DNA of 64,000 nt. Origin: Ilex aquifolium. Its lineage: Eukaryota > Streptophyta > Magnoliopsida > Aquifoliales > Aquifoliaceae. The position numbers and the translations under genes are program-made. This document shows positions 11,811 through 21,972 of this stretch, piece by piece. Position 1 is the first letter of the stretch, and the number at the start of each line of letters is the position of its first letter. The notes under the pieces are model-generated. The model was not told where the DNA came from and searched no databases. It saw only the letters and a list, made by a program, of their open reading frames with translations. The stretch lies in the NCBI GenBank assembly GCA_951799425.1, contig OX637401.1, positions 14,657,501 through 14,721,500 on the forward strand, read 5' to 3'.

Positions 11811-11820
11811 ACCCCCTAAA
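11811..11820 (-). other. copia polypurine tract
   Basis: On minus, TTTAGGGGGT directly precedes the LTR start TGTTGAGAG. Confidence 0.8.
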
Positions 11821-11923
11821 GCTGGACTATATATAGTGTATAATCCAAGCTTGAAACAGATGACTGTAAAACGAGTACGACTCAATGTTTTGGTAAACAT
11901 GTCTGCAAGTTGAGCTTCATATC

Positions 11924-12376
11924 TCACAAACGAAGTTGTAATATTTCATTTAGTATCTTGTCTCGAATAAAGTGACAATCAATTTCAATATGTTTGGACC
12001 TCTTATGAAACACTAGATTGAAAGTAATATAAAGAGTTGTCTTATTATCATAGAACAACTGTGAAGGAAGTGGAACTGGAAAGCTAATTTCTCGAAGAAA
12101 GTGTAGTAACCATGTCAACTCACTAGTTGTATGTGTCATTGCTCTATACTCGACCTCATCACTGGATCATGTTACCACTGTTTGCTTCTTACTTTTCCAT
12201 GAAGCAACGTTACCTTCCAAGAAAGTACAATAACCAGTGGTTGATCTCCGATCAATGGGAGAACTAGCCCAATCAGCATCTGAAAAACCTTTCACTATCA
12301 GATGTCCATTTGCTTGATATAACAACCCAAGACCAGTAGCACATTTGAGGTATTGAAGAATGCGAATGAATGCATC
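11924..12376 (-). pseudogene. copia RNase H region
   Basis: Minus-strand reading gives GFSDADWASSPIDRRSTTGY, WKSKKQTVVT, SSDEVEYRAMTHTTSELTWL and HFLREI, the copia RNase H blocks, ending with HIEIDCHFIRDKI. One TGG-to-TAG-type stop breaks it. It follows RT directly, as expected in this family. Confidence 0.85.
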
Positions 12377-13266
12377 CTAATGTGGTACTCCAAGGCATCC
12401 CATAAACTGACTTACCACATTGACTGCATAGGCAATATCTGGTGGGGTAATAGTGAGATAGTTAAGCATCCCAACCAACATGCAATACCGACTCAGATTC
12501 TCAAATAGTGCACCATCATCCATCAACAACTTCTGATTTGGATCCATGAGAACATCAATTGGTCTGCCACCCAGCAAACCTGCTTCTTCTAGCATGTCGA
12601 GTACATATTTTCGCTGAGACAAACAAACACCTTGCTTAGATCTGGCAACTTCAATACCTAAGAAGTACCTGAGTTTTCCTAGATCCTTAATATTAAATAT
12701 GTCTTGCAAGAAGGCTTTTAACTTGGTAATATACTCGGAATCATTACTAGTAATTACAATATCATCAACATAAACAAACAATAGAGTATACCCTGCATTT
12801 GTCTGCCTATGAAAGACAAAGTGACCTGTCTTACATCGAAGAAGACCAAACTCTAATACTACATTTGAAAACTTACAAAACATGCCTTGGTGACTGCTTC
12901 AAACCATACATAGATTTCTTTAGCTGGCAAACACTCTTACAGTACTCCCCCTAAGCAGTAAACCTAAGTGGTTGCTCCATATAGACCTCCTTAACCAAGT
13001 CACCATGTAAGAAGGTATTCTTAATATCTAATTGAAACAAGGGCCAATCAATATTAGCAACCAAAGAAATTAAGATATGAACAGAGGAGATTTTGAAAAC
13101 AGGAGAAAAAAGTCTCATCTGAAGCCCTTAGCAATAACACAAGCTTTGAGATGCTCAACAGAACCATCCGAATTAAATTTAATAGTATACAGTCATCGAC
13201 AACCAACAATCCGTTTACCAGGCGGTAAGGGAACAAGATCCAAAGTCCTGTTATGATGTAAGACAT
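12377..13266 (-). pseudogene. copia reverse transcriptase
   Basis: Minus strand. The proximal part shows ALSDLSWKKA and VPLPPGKRIVGCRWLYTIKF. The distal 168-codon frame carries the intact catalytic box VYVDDIVITS, then LGKLRYFLGIEVARS and LSQRKYVLDMLEEAG. Several stops and shifts lie between 12884 and 13266. The short LTR and these motifs could fit an Ivana/Oryco-like lineage, but I cannot place it firmly. Confidence 0.88.
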
Positions 13267-13741
13267 CCATCTACACTTCTATAGCTTTCTTCCAACTCAG
13301 ATCAGACAATGCATCCTGTAAAGTCTTAGGAATATAGATAGTAGACAGTTGAGAGGTAAAATAGGAGAAGGCAGGAGACAAGGCATCATAAGAAACAAAA
13401 TTAGTAATGGGATGGTTAGTAACACATAATCTATTACATTTTCAAAGAGCAAAAGGTAAATAGTCGAAAGTACCTGGGGGAACAAGGATTAGGAGACGAC
13501 AACGAAGACGGTAGGAGCACCTCAGTTGATGATCACGCATAGCAGGAGTATACAGGGAGTGGAGGACTAGATGGTAACACAATAGGTAGTGGAGTAGTCT
13601 ACGGTAAGGGAAGGGTGCTAGTGAAGTGGATAGCCCAAAGTCAATATCCAGAGTCTGATAAGGAGCCAAAAAAAATACAAAATAGATTCATTACAGGTGA
13701 CATCAACACTAGTGAAGTACCGATGAAGGGTGCTACCCCTT

Positions 13742-14652
13742 TTATGTGCAAGAATATCCAAGGAAGACACATTTGGTAGCACGAGGGTCAAGTTTATCAA
13801 ACCCAAGGGTCAAGTTTATCAAACCCAAGGCCCAAGTTATGAACATAATAAACACACTCAAAAACCTTAGGAGTGAGGGAGAATAAGGGAGTATTGGGTA
13901 AAAAAACAGAATATGGACTTTTTCCATTTAACGCAAAAGACGACATGCGATTAATAAGGTGACAAGCAGTAAGAACAACATCACTCAAAAAATAACGAGG
14001 AACATGCATTTGGAATAACAATGTGCGGGTAACTTCCAATAAATGTCGGTTCTTACGCTTAACAACACCATTCTGCTGAGAGGTGTAGGCAGAGGAAGTT
14101 TGATGAATAATGTCAGTTTTACAAAGATAAGATGAAAAAAGTATCAGATTCATATTCACAAGCATTATCAAAACGTAAAATACGAATACGACAACCATAT
14201 TGGATTTTTATTTCTTTACGAAAGGTCTCAAATATAGAAAATAATTCAGAATGAGCTTTCATAAGAAATAACCAAGTCACACCAGAATAATCATACACAA
14301 ATGACACAAAATAAGAAAATTTATTAGATGAAATATTCTTTATTGGACCTTATACATCAAAATGGACTAATTCAAATGGACTAGACACATGGTTATTGAC
14401 TCTAGACTGAAAGAACACATGTTGATGCTTACTAAGTTGACAAGTTTCACAAGACACAGACAACACATGACTAAGGTTAGGAACCTGACGCTTCAGATTT
14501 TGGAGAGAATGATGACCAAGACGACAATGCCACTGAAAATAAGTTGACAAGATCTGAAGGGCCCGAGGAGGTGGATTAAGGTCAAAGTAATAGAGATCAC
14601 CAGTTTTATGTCCCGTACGAATCTTCCTCTTCGTTTGGAGATCCTGAAACAC
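13742..14652 (-). pseudogene. copia integrase
   Basis: Minus strand. The zinc module reads H-x-RLGHHSLQNLK and CETCQLSKHQH. The catalytic Asp residues are visible in ELVHFDV and RFDNACEYES. The position of the third acidic residue (usually NGVAERKNR) reads NGVVKRKNR, so the Glu is Lys. A frameshift lies near 14200. A 21-bp segment (GGGTCAAGTTTATCAAACCC) is duplicated at 13786-13830. Confidence 0.88.
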
Positions 14653-14859
14653 ATAATAAGAGGGATAAAATGTTACTCAACAATTAAGGGAGCGGGTAAT
14701 CTTGCTAATGGAAGATAAGCTAAAGGGGAATTTGGGAACAAATAAAATGGATGATAAGGATATATCAGGACTCAATTGAGTAGTCCCCAAATCTGAAACT
14801 TTAGAGGATGTACCATTAGCAAGAGTAACACTGTGTGGGGAAGTAACAGACTAATAAGT

Positions 14860-16008
14860 AAAAAAGACACTAGACGAACTAGTCATGTGGTCAGAGGCAC
14901 CGGATTCTATGATCCAGGGACTACAAGTGGAGGACAATAAACAAGTAGAAGTAATACCTGACTAAGCAAAAGTAACAGTGGAGGAAGATGGAATAGCCTG
15001 CTGAGACAAGAACTGAGCATACTCCTCTCGTTTAAGAGTAACTAACCCAGAGTCAAGTGGAGCCGACTGAGGTATAGAAGTAGTTAGGGAGGGAGTGTCA
15101 TCTTGATAGGAGACCTGATTAGCAATGCCTGAAGGCTTGCCATGTAAATCCCAACAATAATTAACAGTGTGGCCTCCATGACTACAATGAGTGCATGAAC
15201 GAGAACCAATTCGACCTCCACGACCTCTAGCACGATCTCCTCGACCTCCACGGCCACCACGATTCCTGCTTCCACCTCGAGGACTAGCACGGTGGCTATT
15301 AGGAAAACCAAAAGTTAGGCGGTTAGTGGGCAAGCCATGATCAATGCCTGAAGAGCCAGTAGACAAGGAAGCACACTATAAACGGGAGAAAACCTCAAGG
15401 AAAGATGGAAGACTAGAGCCACCCAAAATCTGAGAGCGAATAGGCTCATTTTCAGGTTTCAAACCCACCACAAAACGAACAACATTCAAATCTTCATGTT
15501 ACTTCTGCCAAACTGCAACATCAGTAATGAACGGGTGGTAGAGCTTCAATTCCTCACAAACTTCCTAAATGTGAGAATAATAATCCTCAAGACTCGAAGT
15601 ACTCTACTCCACGAAAAAATACTGTTTGCACACCTCATATGCACGAGTAAAATTATCTGTGCCATAATACATGCTAGCCAAATGATCCCAAATTTTTTTG
15701 GTCGTATCAAGATAAAGCAAAGTAGAGCTGATACTAGGCTCAATGCTATTCAATAATAATGAAATAATATGAGCATCTTCTTGTTCCCAATTATCATACC
15801 CAAGAGTATCCTCCTTGGGTTTAGTGTCCGCTAAATATTTCTTAAGGCCTTTGCCTCTAAGAAACACTCAGACCGATCGTGACCATAAAACATAATTAGT
15901 CTCATTGAGCTTAACAGAAGACATCAGACCATTAATGAGAATCGTAGGAGAAAAGGTCGGTGGCACAGGTGGAGTAATAACAGACTTGTCATCATTCTTG
16001 GATTCCAT
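14860..16008 (-). pseudogene. copia gag and protease
   Basis: The ATG at 16008 (minus) starts MESKNDDKSVITPP. The gag body shows NETNYVLWSRSV, DNWEQEDAHIISLLLNSI and IWDHLASMYYG. An RG-rich linker and a zinc knuckle CTHCSHGGHTVNYC (C-x2-C-x4-H-x4-C) follow near 15130-15200. The protease box reads WIIESGASDHM, with Glu in place of the usual catalytic Asp of DSGA. Several in-frame stops (15868, 15604, 15566 region, 14962) make it a pseudogene. Confidence 0.85.
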
Positions 16009-16134
16009 AGTGATATTATGGAAGAATAGTCGAAAGAAAGGTAAAGAAACAAAAAAGAAATGTCGCCCGAGTGTGATTCGAACACAAAGAAGTCTAAGAA
16101 CAGGCCAACAATCACATAAACCAAGGTGAGCCGG

Positions 16135-16640
16135 TTGGATAGCTGTTGAACCGAACTGAACCAAGCCTGAATTGTGTAGAACCAGGTTTGAATCAACCTA
16201 GAAGGGTTGAACCGGACTGAACCAAGTCTAAACCGTCCCTAAAGGTGCTGAACCAGACTGAACCAAGTCTGAACTAGCCTAGAAGGTACTGAATTGGACT
16301 GAACCAAGTCTAAACTGGCTGGATGATTGCTAAACCGTGCAGAACCAAGCCAAAACAGCCCTGAAAGATGCTGAACCGGTTGAATAATTATCGAACCGTG
16401 ATGAATAGGTCCTGAACCAGTTTGGAATGACAATGAACCAGTCTGAACAGATTGGGCTACCAACGGACTGGGCTGGACTAAACCTAATTGGGCCGAAGTT
16501 AAATTGGGCTCAACCTGGGTTGGACCAGACCTCTTGGGTTGGACCAAACTTATTGGGTTGGATTGGGATGGACTGGACTTCTTGGACTTGAACCTGGGTT
16601 GCTGGGCTTTGGAAATTGTTTAAGCCCATAACCATGGAAG
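16135..16640 (-). repeat. degenerate tandem repeat in the copia leader
   Basis: A unit of roughly 55-60 bases built on TGAACCGGACTGAACCAAGT recurs about eight times between the PBS and gag, with drifting spacers. It is then mixed with TTGGGTTGGACCAGA-type repeats. Confidence 0.75.
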
Positions 16641-17181
16641 ACCCAATCCGACCAAACAAAAGGGAGTTGTCTTCTCTGCTGTAAGGGTTTCAACGAAACC
16701 CTAGCTCCAATAGTGGCTCAACAAACATCACTGACAGCAACCCTCAGTGACCACGACAAATGCTGATAGGAACCCACGGAGTCCACAACGTGACACTCCA
16801 CACAATCACAGAGCATTTTCATGTCACAACACAGTGACGAAAAGCATCACAGTCAATATGAAGGGCAACGACGTACTTCTGCAACAACTTTGAAGATCAC
16901 CAAATCCACAAAACCACCACCAGCAGTCGACACGACCATCACCACCACAACCACATGACCACCGAACACTACCCCATCAGCTTCAACAACACCAATAGCT
17001 CATTAGGAGCACAATTTCACTGCACACCCATCACCTACCAATCGTGGGATGCACGAGAACTAGGATGATTTCTCACCGAGACTCCACAGAAAGGAAAAAG
17101 ACAAGAAGAAAACAGAAGGAGAAAAGAAAAGGAAGAAGAAAAGAAAAGATTATTAACAGCGGATTAGACTTGGACCTAATT

Positions 17182-17193
17182 GTTCTGATACCA
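17182..17193 (-). other. copia primer binding site (tRNA-iMet type)
   Basis: On minus, TGGTATCAGAAC follows the LTR end CTTAACA directly. It matches the TGGTATCAGAGC-type initiator Met PBS with one late mismatch. Confidence 0.9.
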
Positions 17194-17387
17194 TGTTAAG
17201 TTTAGAGTATAGGCATACTTAACACAATATGAGATAGGCAAAGAGAGGCTTAACTTACCCTACCTCTCACTGTCAACTAGTATTTATAGTTACTAAACAA
17301 ATATGCAAAAGACAAGTATACCCTATGTGTGGTATACATATTACAATAAGTGTAAATCCTAATAATATTATAGTAATACTCTCAACA
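17194..17387 (-). repeat. copia 5' LTR
   Basis: This 194-bp LTR with TG...CA ends pairs with 11619-11810. Adjacent on the left is the PBS. Confidence 0.92.
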
Positions 17388-18274
17388 CCAAGCATAGGAA
17401 ACTTTAGGGACACACCACTTCCTCCTGGGACATTCTCCAAAGGCGGTTGATCCTCCTCTTTTTTCTTCTTTGTTCTTTACTTAGGTTTAGTTTGCAAGCA
17501 CAAGTCTTCATTAGTTTTCAATTCTGTTGAACGATTACGGTATTTTATTTCTTTTATTGTAATTGCTTTTTAATTTCTTGCTTTAAATTCATATTTCTTA
17601 ATTCAAGTTTATTTTCGGTCTTTCGTTCATCTTTCAATTATCATGTCTTTTTTTATTGATTTTGCTTTAATTAATATTATGTTTGAGTAGTTTAATTCTA
17701 GTATGATCGGATAAGGAATTCTCATCAGTGAATTGGTAGTTTGACCTAACTAGGGTTTTCAATGTTTAAAGTTATATTATTGATTGAATAATTAAAGTTG
17801 AAAACACGGGTGGTATTTATATCTTCTTGCTTATCCGTAGACAACTAAGACTTGGCACGGGTAATTCTTGGAATCACTGTAATCAACGTGAATGTAATTC
17901 TTTCAAAATTAAGTCAATCAATTTAACTACACATTAGTTATTTTCTTAAGTTTAAGTTGAATATTTTCCGTTCAAGGGCGTTTGATTACAATCTTGAATG
18001 TGTTATTAGTTTAAAATTCCTATTCACAGTGAGATGAACTTTGAGGATTATCCGGTTTTCTTTTAATATTGTCTTTTAGTTTTTATTAATCATCATCACA
18101 CTTTTGAATTAAAATATATATTTTTTTTTTATTTTTTTATTTTTTTATATTAGCATTTGAATTTGTCCTTCATTTTCCCTGATGAGACAACATCGGAATT
18201 CTTTTCCGAGTTATTACATGGTAATTTTTCTTACACTTGGGGGCTTAGTTATACACCCCACTGTAGAGGGCTAG

Positions 18275-18557
18275 CACTGATACCTCTCCATCGGTATATG
18301 GGGATTCATTCCCATTGTCATCATTTCTTTAAGGGTAATACCTTCCTGACTACACATTGTCAGAGTCTTCATGGTTTTTGTTTGAGTTTCTTGCGGGATC
18401 CTCCCTAGTATCGCAATCTGAAGGGGAGGACACCTGGTAATTCTGGTTTGGGTCGTATTTGCGTGTATCCCCACTATTATGTGTGGATCCAGTTGTGCTA
18501 CGTAGTCGCAACATGACTGAGTTTTGTTCATAATAAGTTTTAACAGACGGCACCAAT
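18275..18557 (-). pseudogene. 5' gag region and PBS of an old minus-strand Tat-like element
   Basis: On minus, ATTGGTGCCGTCTGT at 18543-18557 follows the LTR end and is close to the TTGGCGCCGTCTGTGGG site of the intact Tat element at 21893. The following frame is Ser/Thr/Asn/Asp-rich (NSGDTRKYDPNQNYQVSS), similar in style to a gag N-terminus, with two stops. The rest is at 10600-10837 beyond the inserted LTR. Confidence 0.5.
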
Positions 18558-19850
18558 TGTAAGAGAAAAAATCTCTCACCATAGATTCTAGGAGTTTAAC
18601 TGGGAAATACGAACGTGGATAACACCATCCCTCCTGCAAAATGAGTAAACAGCCAGAGACTGGGGTTGGACTGGTCAGTAAAGCCTTTAGCAGTAAGCAG
18701 ATTAATAACAGGGAAGAGGTGTGTGTACCTTGGACTTAAGCGTTGTCCAGTATTTATTATGTCGGATCGTCCCCTTTCTACTAGGGTTTCTGCCCTTTTT
18801 GCTAGGCTAGGTGGCACACCTATGCTTTAGCCGGATTATTCTTTTTTGTCTCTTGACTTCTTTCGACTCATTCTCGCCCAGGATTTAGCCTGCGTGTTCC
18901 TATGGTTTAGGCGGGATAATTGTTTTACGGGTAGACCGTAGGGGTGTTCACTCTACCCTACGGGTAGGAAATATGCTCTTCCGTCTTCCTACCCGATACT
19001 TTGCGGAAGAATTTTTTATTGGCCTACCCTACCCGACAGGTGTGGTATTCCTACCCGATTAATCGGGTAGGAAGTCGGGTAAACACTTTTGTAACTATTA
19101 ATTTTTGAATCATTTTAACAATTTAATTAAATAACATGCACCAATTTAACAACACGATAAATCAATAACACTAAAATCTAAAACAACTACAACAACAATT
19201 ATAGTAAAACACAAGAAAGTATGAACATCAATCCACCATAATTGTTACACAAATACAATAACAATTAATTTAAGTTTAAACCATATGAAATAACTTGGAT
19301 GTTACTGTTAGAATCAGCTTGAGCAGATGATTGTGGAGTCATTTCATCCATTAAGAAATGATCTGTGAACAAAAACAAAATATGGAGATGATATAATTTG
19401 TAGATTAGGGTTTTTTTAGTTTATATATATATATATATTAATTAATGCGGGTAGGGTAGGGTAGGAATACGGAAATGGATAGCTATTCCGCATTCCTACC
19501 CGATTTAATCGGAAGACCAAAAACTCTTCCGCATTCCTACCCGATTTTTGCGGCTAACCGTTCAATAGAGTAGGGTAGGGTCGGATAGGGTAGAAACTTG
19601 CAGCCAATCGAAAATTTGAACACCCCTAATTGACAGTAATAGGATCTCAATCGTCCTCATCTATTCGGCTAGGAAGCTTTGTTCTGTCAGTATCTTTCGA
19701 ACTCTGTGACTGAATGCTCTGCTCGGTTTGCTCCACTGATTATTTGCTCGGTCCGTAGATTTGCTTAAAGAGTCACGTGCTTTTGCCACGTGATTTCATC
19801 AACTCATGCACAACCGTTTTGCACCTCTTCAAATTCCATCAAAAAATTTA
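18558..19850 (-). repeat. LTR of the old minus-strand Tat-like element, split by a hAT MITE
   Basis: Directly next to the PBS-like site. On minus it shows CATAATAAATACTGG as a TATA-like core and ends ...TCTCTTACA. The MITE at 18939-19628 interrupts it. The outer boundary is not determined; about 19800-19850 is a guess from base composition. Confidence 0.5.
18939..19628. mobile_element. hAT-type MITE, 690 bp
   Basis: Terminal inverted repeats TAGGGGTGTTC and GAACACCCCTA bound the element. Flanking 8-mers GTAGACCG and ATTGACAG agree at 5 of 8 positions, a decayed hAT-length duplication. The interior has many copies of CTACCCGAT and GGGTAGGG in both orientations and an AT-rich middle with no coding capacity. 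Confidence 0.75.
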
Positions 19851-20136
19851 TCATTATCACATAATTATAATAAATTAAGTTACGAAAATAGGTCCCTAAA
19901 ATTAAATATATAAAAAATATTATTTAGACTTAATTTACTGACTCAATGCATCATAACTACTAAATTTATAATAGATACTAACTAATAGTGAGGTCTACTA
20001 TCAATTCAATGATGAAGAGTAATTTAGCCACTAAAAAAATTCAACAAATTAAGCTGAAGTAACATTCCTTTAAAAATATATGATAGGATTTTGTGTGCCA
20101 AAAAGGGGTGGTCCCATCCAAATCCCAACACCCCAA
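19850..20136. other. AT-rich intergenic stretch
   Basis: No ORF or repeat structure is visible; composition is strongly AT-rich. Confidence 0.6.
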
Positions 20137-20574
20137 GGGCATGTTTGGTATGTTTTTTGGGATGGGTTTGGATTGGTTTGTCCAAACCCGGGTTTGACCT
20201 AAAGATGGGATTCAACATTCAATGATGTTCATACCCACATTTGGTATGCGCAGGGGTATATAATTATTGTGATAATATATTTGTATATAAATGACTATTT
20301 TGTCCTTTAACTAATTTGTATATATGAAATATATAGGATATATGAGGGTATAAATGTCATTTATATTTTAAACCCCCTTAACCCCCATATGAAACCCACC
20401 CCCCCCCCCCCCTTGGGTTTCATGAAACCCATGTATGTGGGTTTCATGACCGGGCCAAGACCGGGCCGGGTTTCAAATCCTATCCCTACTTTATTGTTGC
20501 CAAACATGGGTTTATGGGGGTTTATACCCTAACCCATGTTCCAAAACCCCTCCAAACCCCCATAACAAACAAGC
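20137..20574. mobile_element. MITE-like element, 438 bp
   Basis: The left end GGCATGTTTGGTATG and the right end CATAACAAACAAGC form an imperfect inverted repeat of about 14 bases. The subterminal parts are rich in AAACCC/GGGTTT in mirrored orientation. A 14-base C run lies at 20399-20412. No clean target duplication was found. The class (hAT or PIF) is unclear. Confidence 0.5.
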
Positions 20575-20885
20575 ACGGAGTCAGAATATTTTTTTGAGTG
20601 GGTATAGCTTATTTCTTATTCATGAGTTAACATCATAAAAAAAAAAAAAAATCAATCAATCAAAATAATTTATTTTGAAACGTAACTTACTACAGTTAAA
20701 TTTCAAATATTAAAATCTAATTTTTGAGAAAGAAAAATATAAGAATTCAAGTATCAAGAGAGCATTGACCGAGAGACAAAATTAACAGAACAACTAAATG
20801 ACAATCATCAAACTCGTCTCAATTTCGCAAATTGATTTTGAGTGATAATAATTGGTGACTTGGTGTATAAGAAAAAAAGAGAATT
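20575..20885. other. AT-rich intergenic stretch
   Basis: Contains a poly-A run near 20637-20650 and no coding signal. Confidence 0.6.
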
Positions 20886-21266
20886 AGAGATAAAAGAGAA
20901 ATTGAAGAGAGAATGACAACGTTGAATCATATAAAAGAAACTTAAGTCTAATATTTTAATTTATGAAAGAATTTAAATTTTTACTAAAATATAAGAAATA
21001 GCATTATTGGAGTCTAAATATCTATCATAAATTGTTGACTTAATGATGTGACGGTGGAGATATTAAAATAAATATTATTTTAATTAGTAGTTTTGAATTT
21101 GAGATTACATCACTTAACACATTATTAGATCAATAAATTTGTTTATATTTTTAGACCAAAAAATATTATTAAAATATAGAAATAGCGATAAATTTATACA
21201 AATTTGAGGTGGGACCGTGGGAGCAAATTTTAAAATTACTCAAAATAATTTTAAAATTACACAAGG
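20886..21266 (+). repeat. left copy of 381-bp direct duplication flanking Tat #1
   Basis: It starts AGAGATAAAAGAG and ends TTACACAAGG. It matches 34099-34479 at equal length with about four mismatches by eye. The element begins at the next base. Confidence 0.92.
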
Positions 21267-21892
21267 ATGATACTCAGAGTTATATCAAGAAGGAGCCAAG
21301 CTCAGGAGATCAAAGTTAATCTCAAGAAGGAGCCAAGCTCAGGAGATCAAGTACGGAGGTCGGCACAAAGCTCCAGAGCTCAGAGGACCATGGCTCAAGT
21401 TCCATCCGAGCGGGATAATAGCCAAATCTGTAGGAGAGACAGCTGGGTGATAGCAGGCATCTCCTAATCGGAAATCAAGCAACATCCTGAGCGGGAAACC
21501 CTCAATTGACTCCTAAGATTAAGGAGGATCCTGTGTATAGGGGGCAGAGATCTCGGTAGAGATCTTGGAGGATTAGGAGCAATATTATAAATATTGTACA
21601 TGACCCCGAGAGGGAGGAGGGAGCCACAGAGAACCCTAATTCCCTCCTTACTACGCTGTAACACATTCAGCACAATCAATAAAAAGATAGGAGCAGGAGA
21701 CTCCATTACAGAGTGGACTAGCCGAGCTCTCAGGCCGGTGAACCACTATAATTCCTTTGTGTTATCTCACTTCCCTCAATTCCCTTAAAACATCAGCCAG
21801 CATTGTTCGGCACGAGCCTTGTAGCTCAGACACCACATCTAATTTCACGAATATTCATACCCAACGCTCAGCTTCAGTAGAATACACCATCA
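21267..21892 (+). repeat. 5' LTR of Tat #1 (626 bp)
   Basis: It runs ATGATACTCAGAG to CACCATCA and pairs with 33507-34098. It is longer by a 36-bp tandem copy of the AAGAAGGAGCCAAGCTCAGG segment near 21283-21345. The 3' LTR shows the full start TGATGATACTC; the first bases TG here are lost. TATAAATATTGTACATG near 21585-21601 is a plausible core promoter. Confidence 0.9.
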
Positions 21893-21912
21893 ATTTGGCG
21901 CCGTCTGTGGGA
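21893..21912 (+). other. primer binding site of Tat #1
   Basis: TTTGGCGCCGTCTGTGGGAA begins two bases after the LTR end. The TGGCGCC start matches the 3' end of tRNA-Asp, as in other Tat/RIRE2-like elements. Confidence 0.85.
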
Positions 21913-21972
21913 ACGACAGTTCTTGTTACAAATATACTGATTTTTCAGTGATTGATGGTCTCTACATGAAAC

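Larger units (their letters stand above)
11619..17387 (-). mobile_element. Ty1/copia retrotransposon, complete but degenerate, minus strand
   Basis: Two ~193-bp direct repeats bound the element. The right copy starts TGTTAAGTTTAG and ends CTCTCAACA on +. Reading on minus gives 5' LTR, tRNA-iMet-type PBS, a repeat-rich leader, gag, protease, integrase, RT, RNase H, polypurine tract and 3' LTR: the copia domain order (integrase before RT). LTRs differ at roughly one base in ten by eye, so it is old. The left LTR has lost its terminal TG and no target duplication is visible. It sits inside an Athila-type LTR. Confidence 0.92.
10838..18274 (+). repeat. Athila-type LTR (solo), split by a copia element
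   Basis: The two halves, 10838-11618 and 17388-18274, join into one ~1.67-kb LTR. It starts TTGCATGATTTTATAAC, as the LTR at 50396-51839 does on minus. It carries CTACCGGTAGG at 11067-11077 and 11264-11274, and ends with the same Athila LTR tail (CCCTGATGAGACAACATCGG, then ACACTTGGGGGC). No internal region adjoins either side, so it looks like a solo LTR. I could not find a clean target duplication. Confidence 0.65.

Noticed and set aside
16060-16110. TTCGAA-centred segment resembling a tRNA T-arm and acceptor end on the minus strand (TGTGTTCGAATCACA then CTCGGGCG)
   Set aside because: No matching 5' acceptor, D-arm or anticodon stem could be found upstream; it lies in the copia leader.
19430-19600. 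TAGGGTAGGG runs suggesting interstitial telomere repeats
   Set aside because: Plant telomere unit is TTTAGGG; these are GGGTAGGG/CTACCC motifs confined to a hAT MITE.
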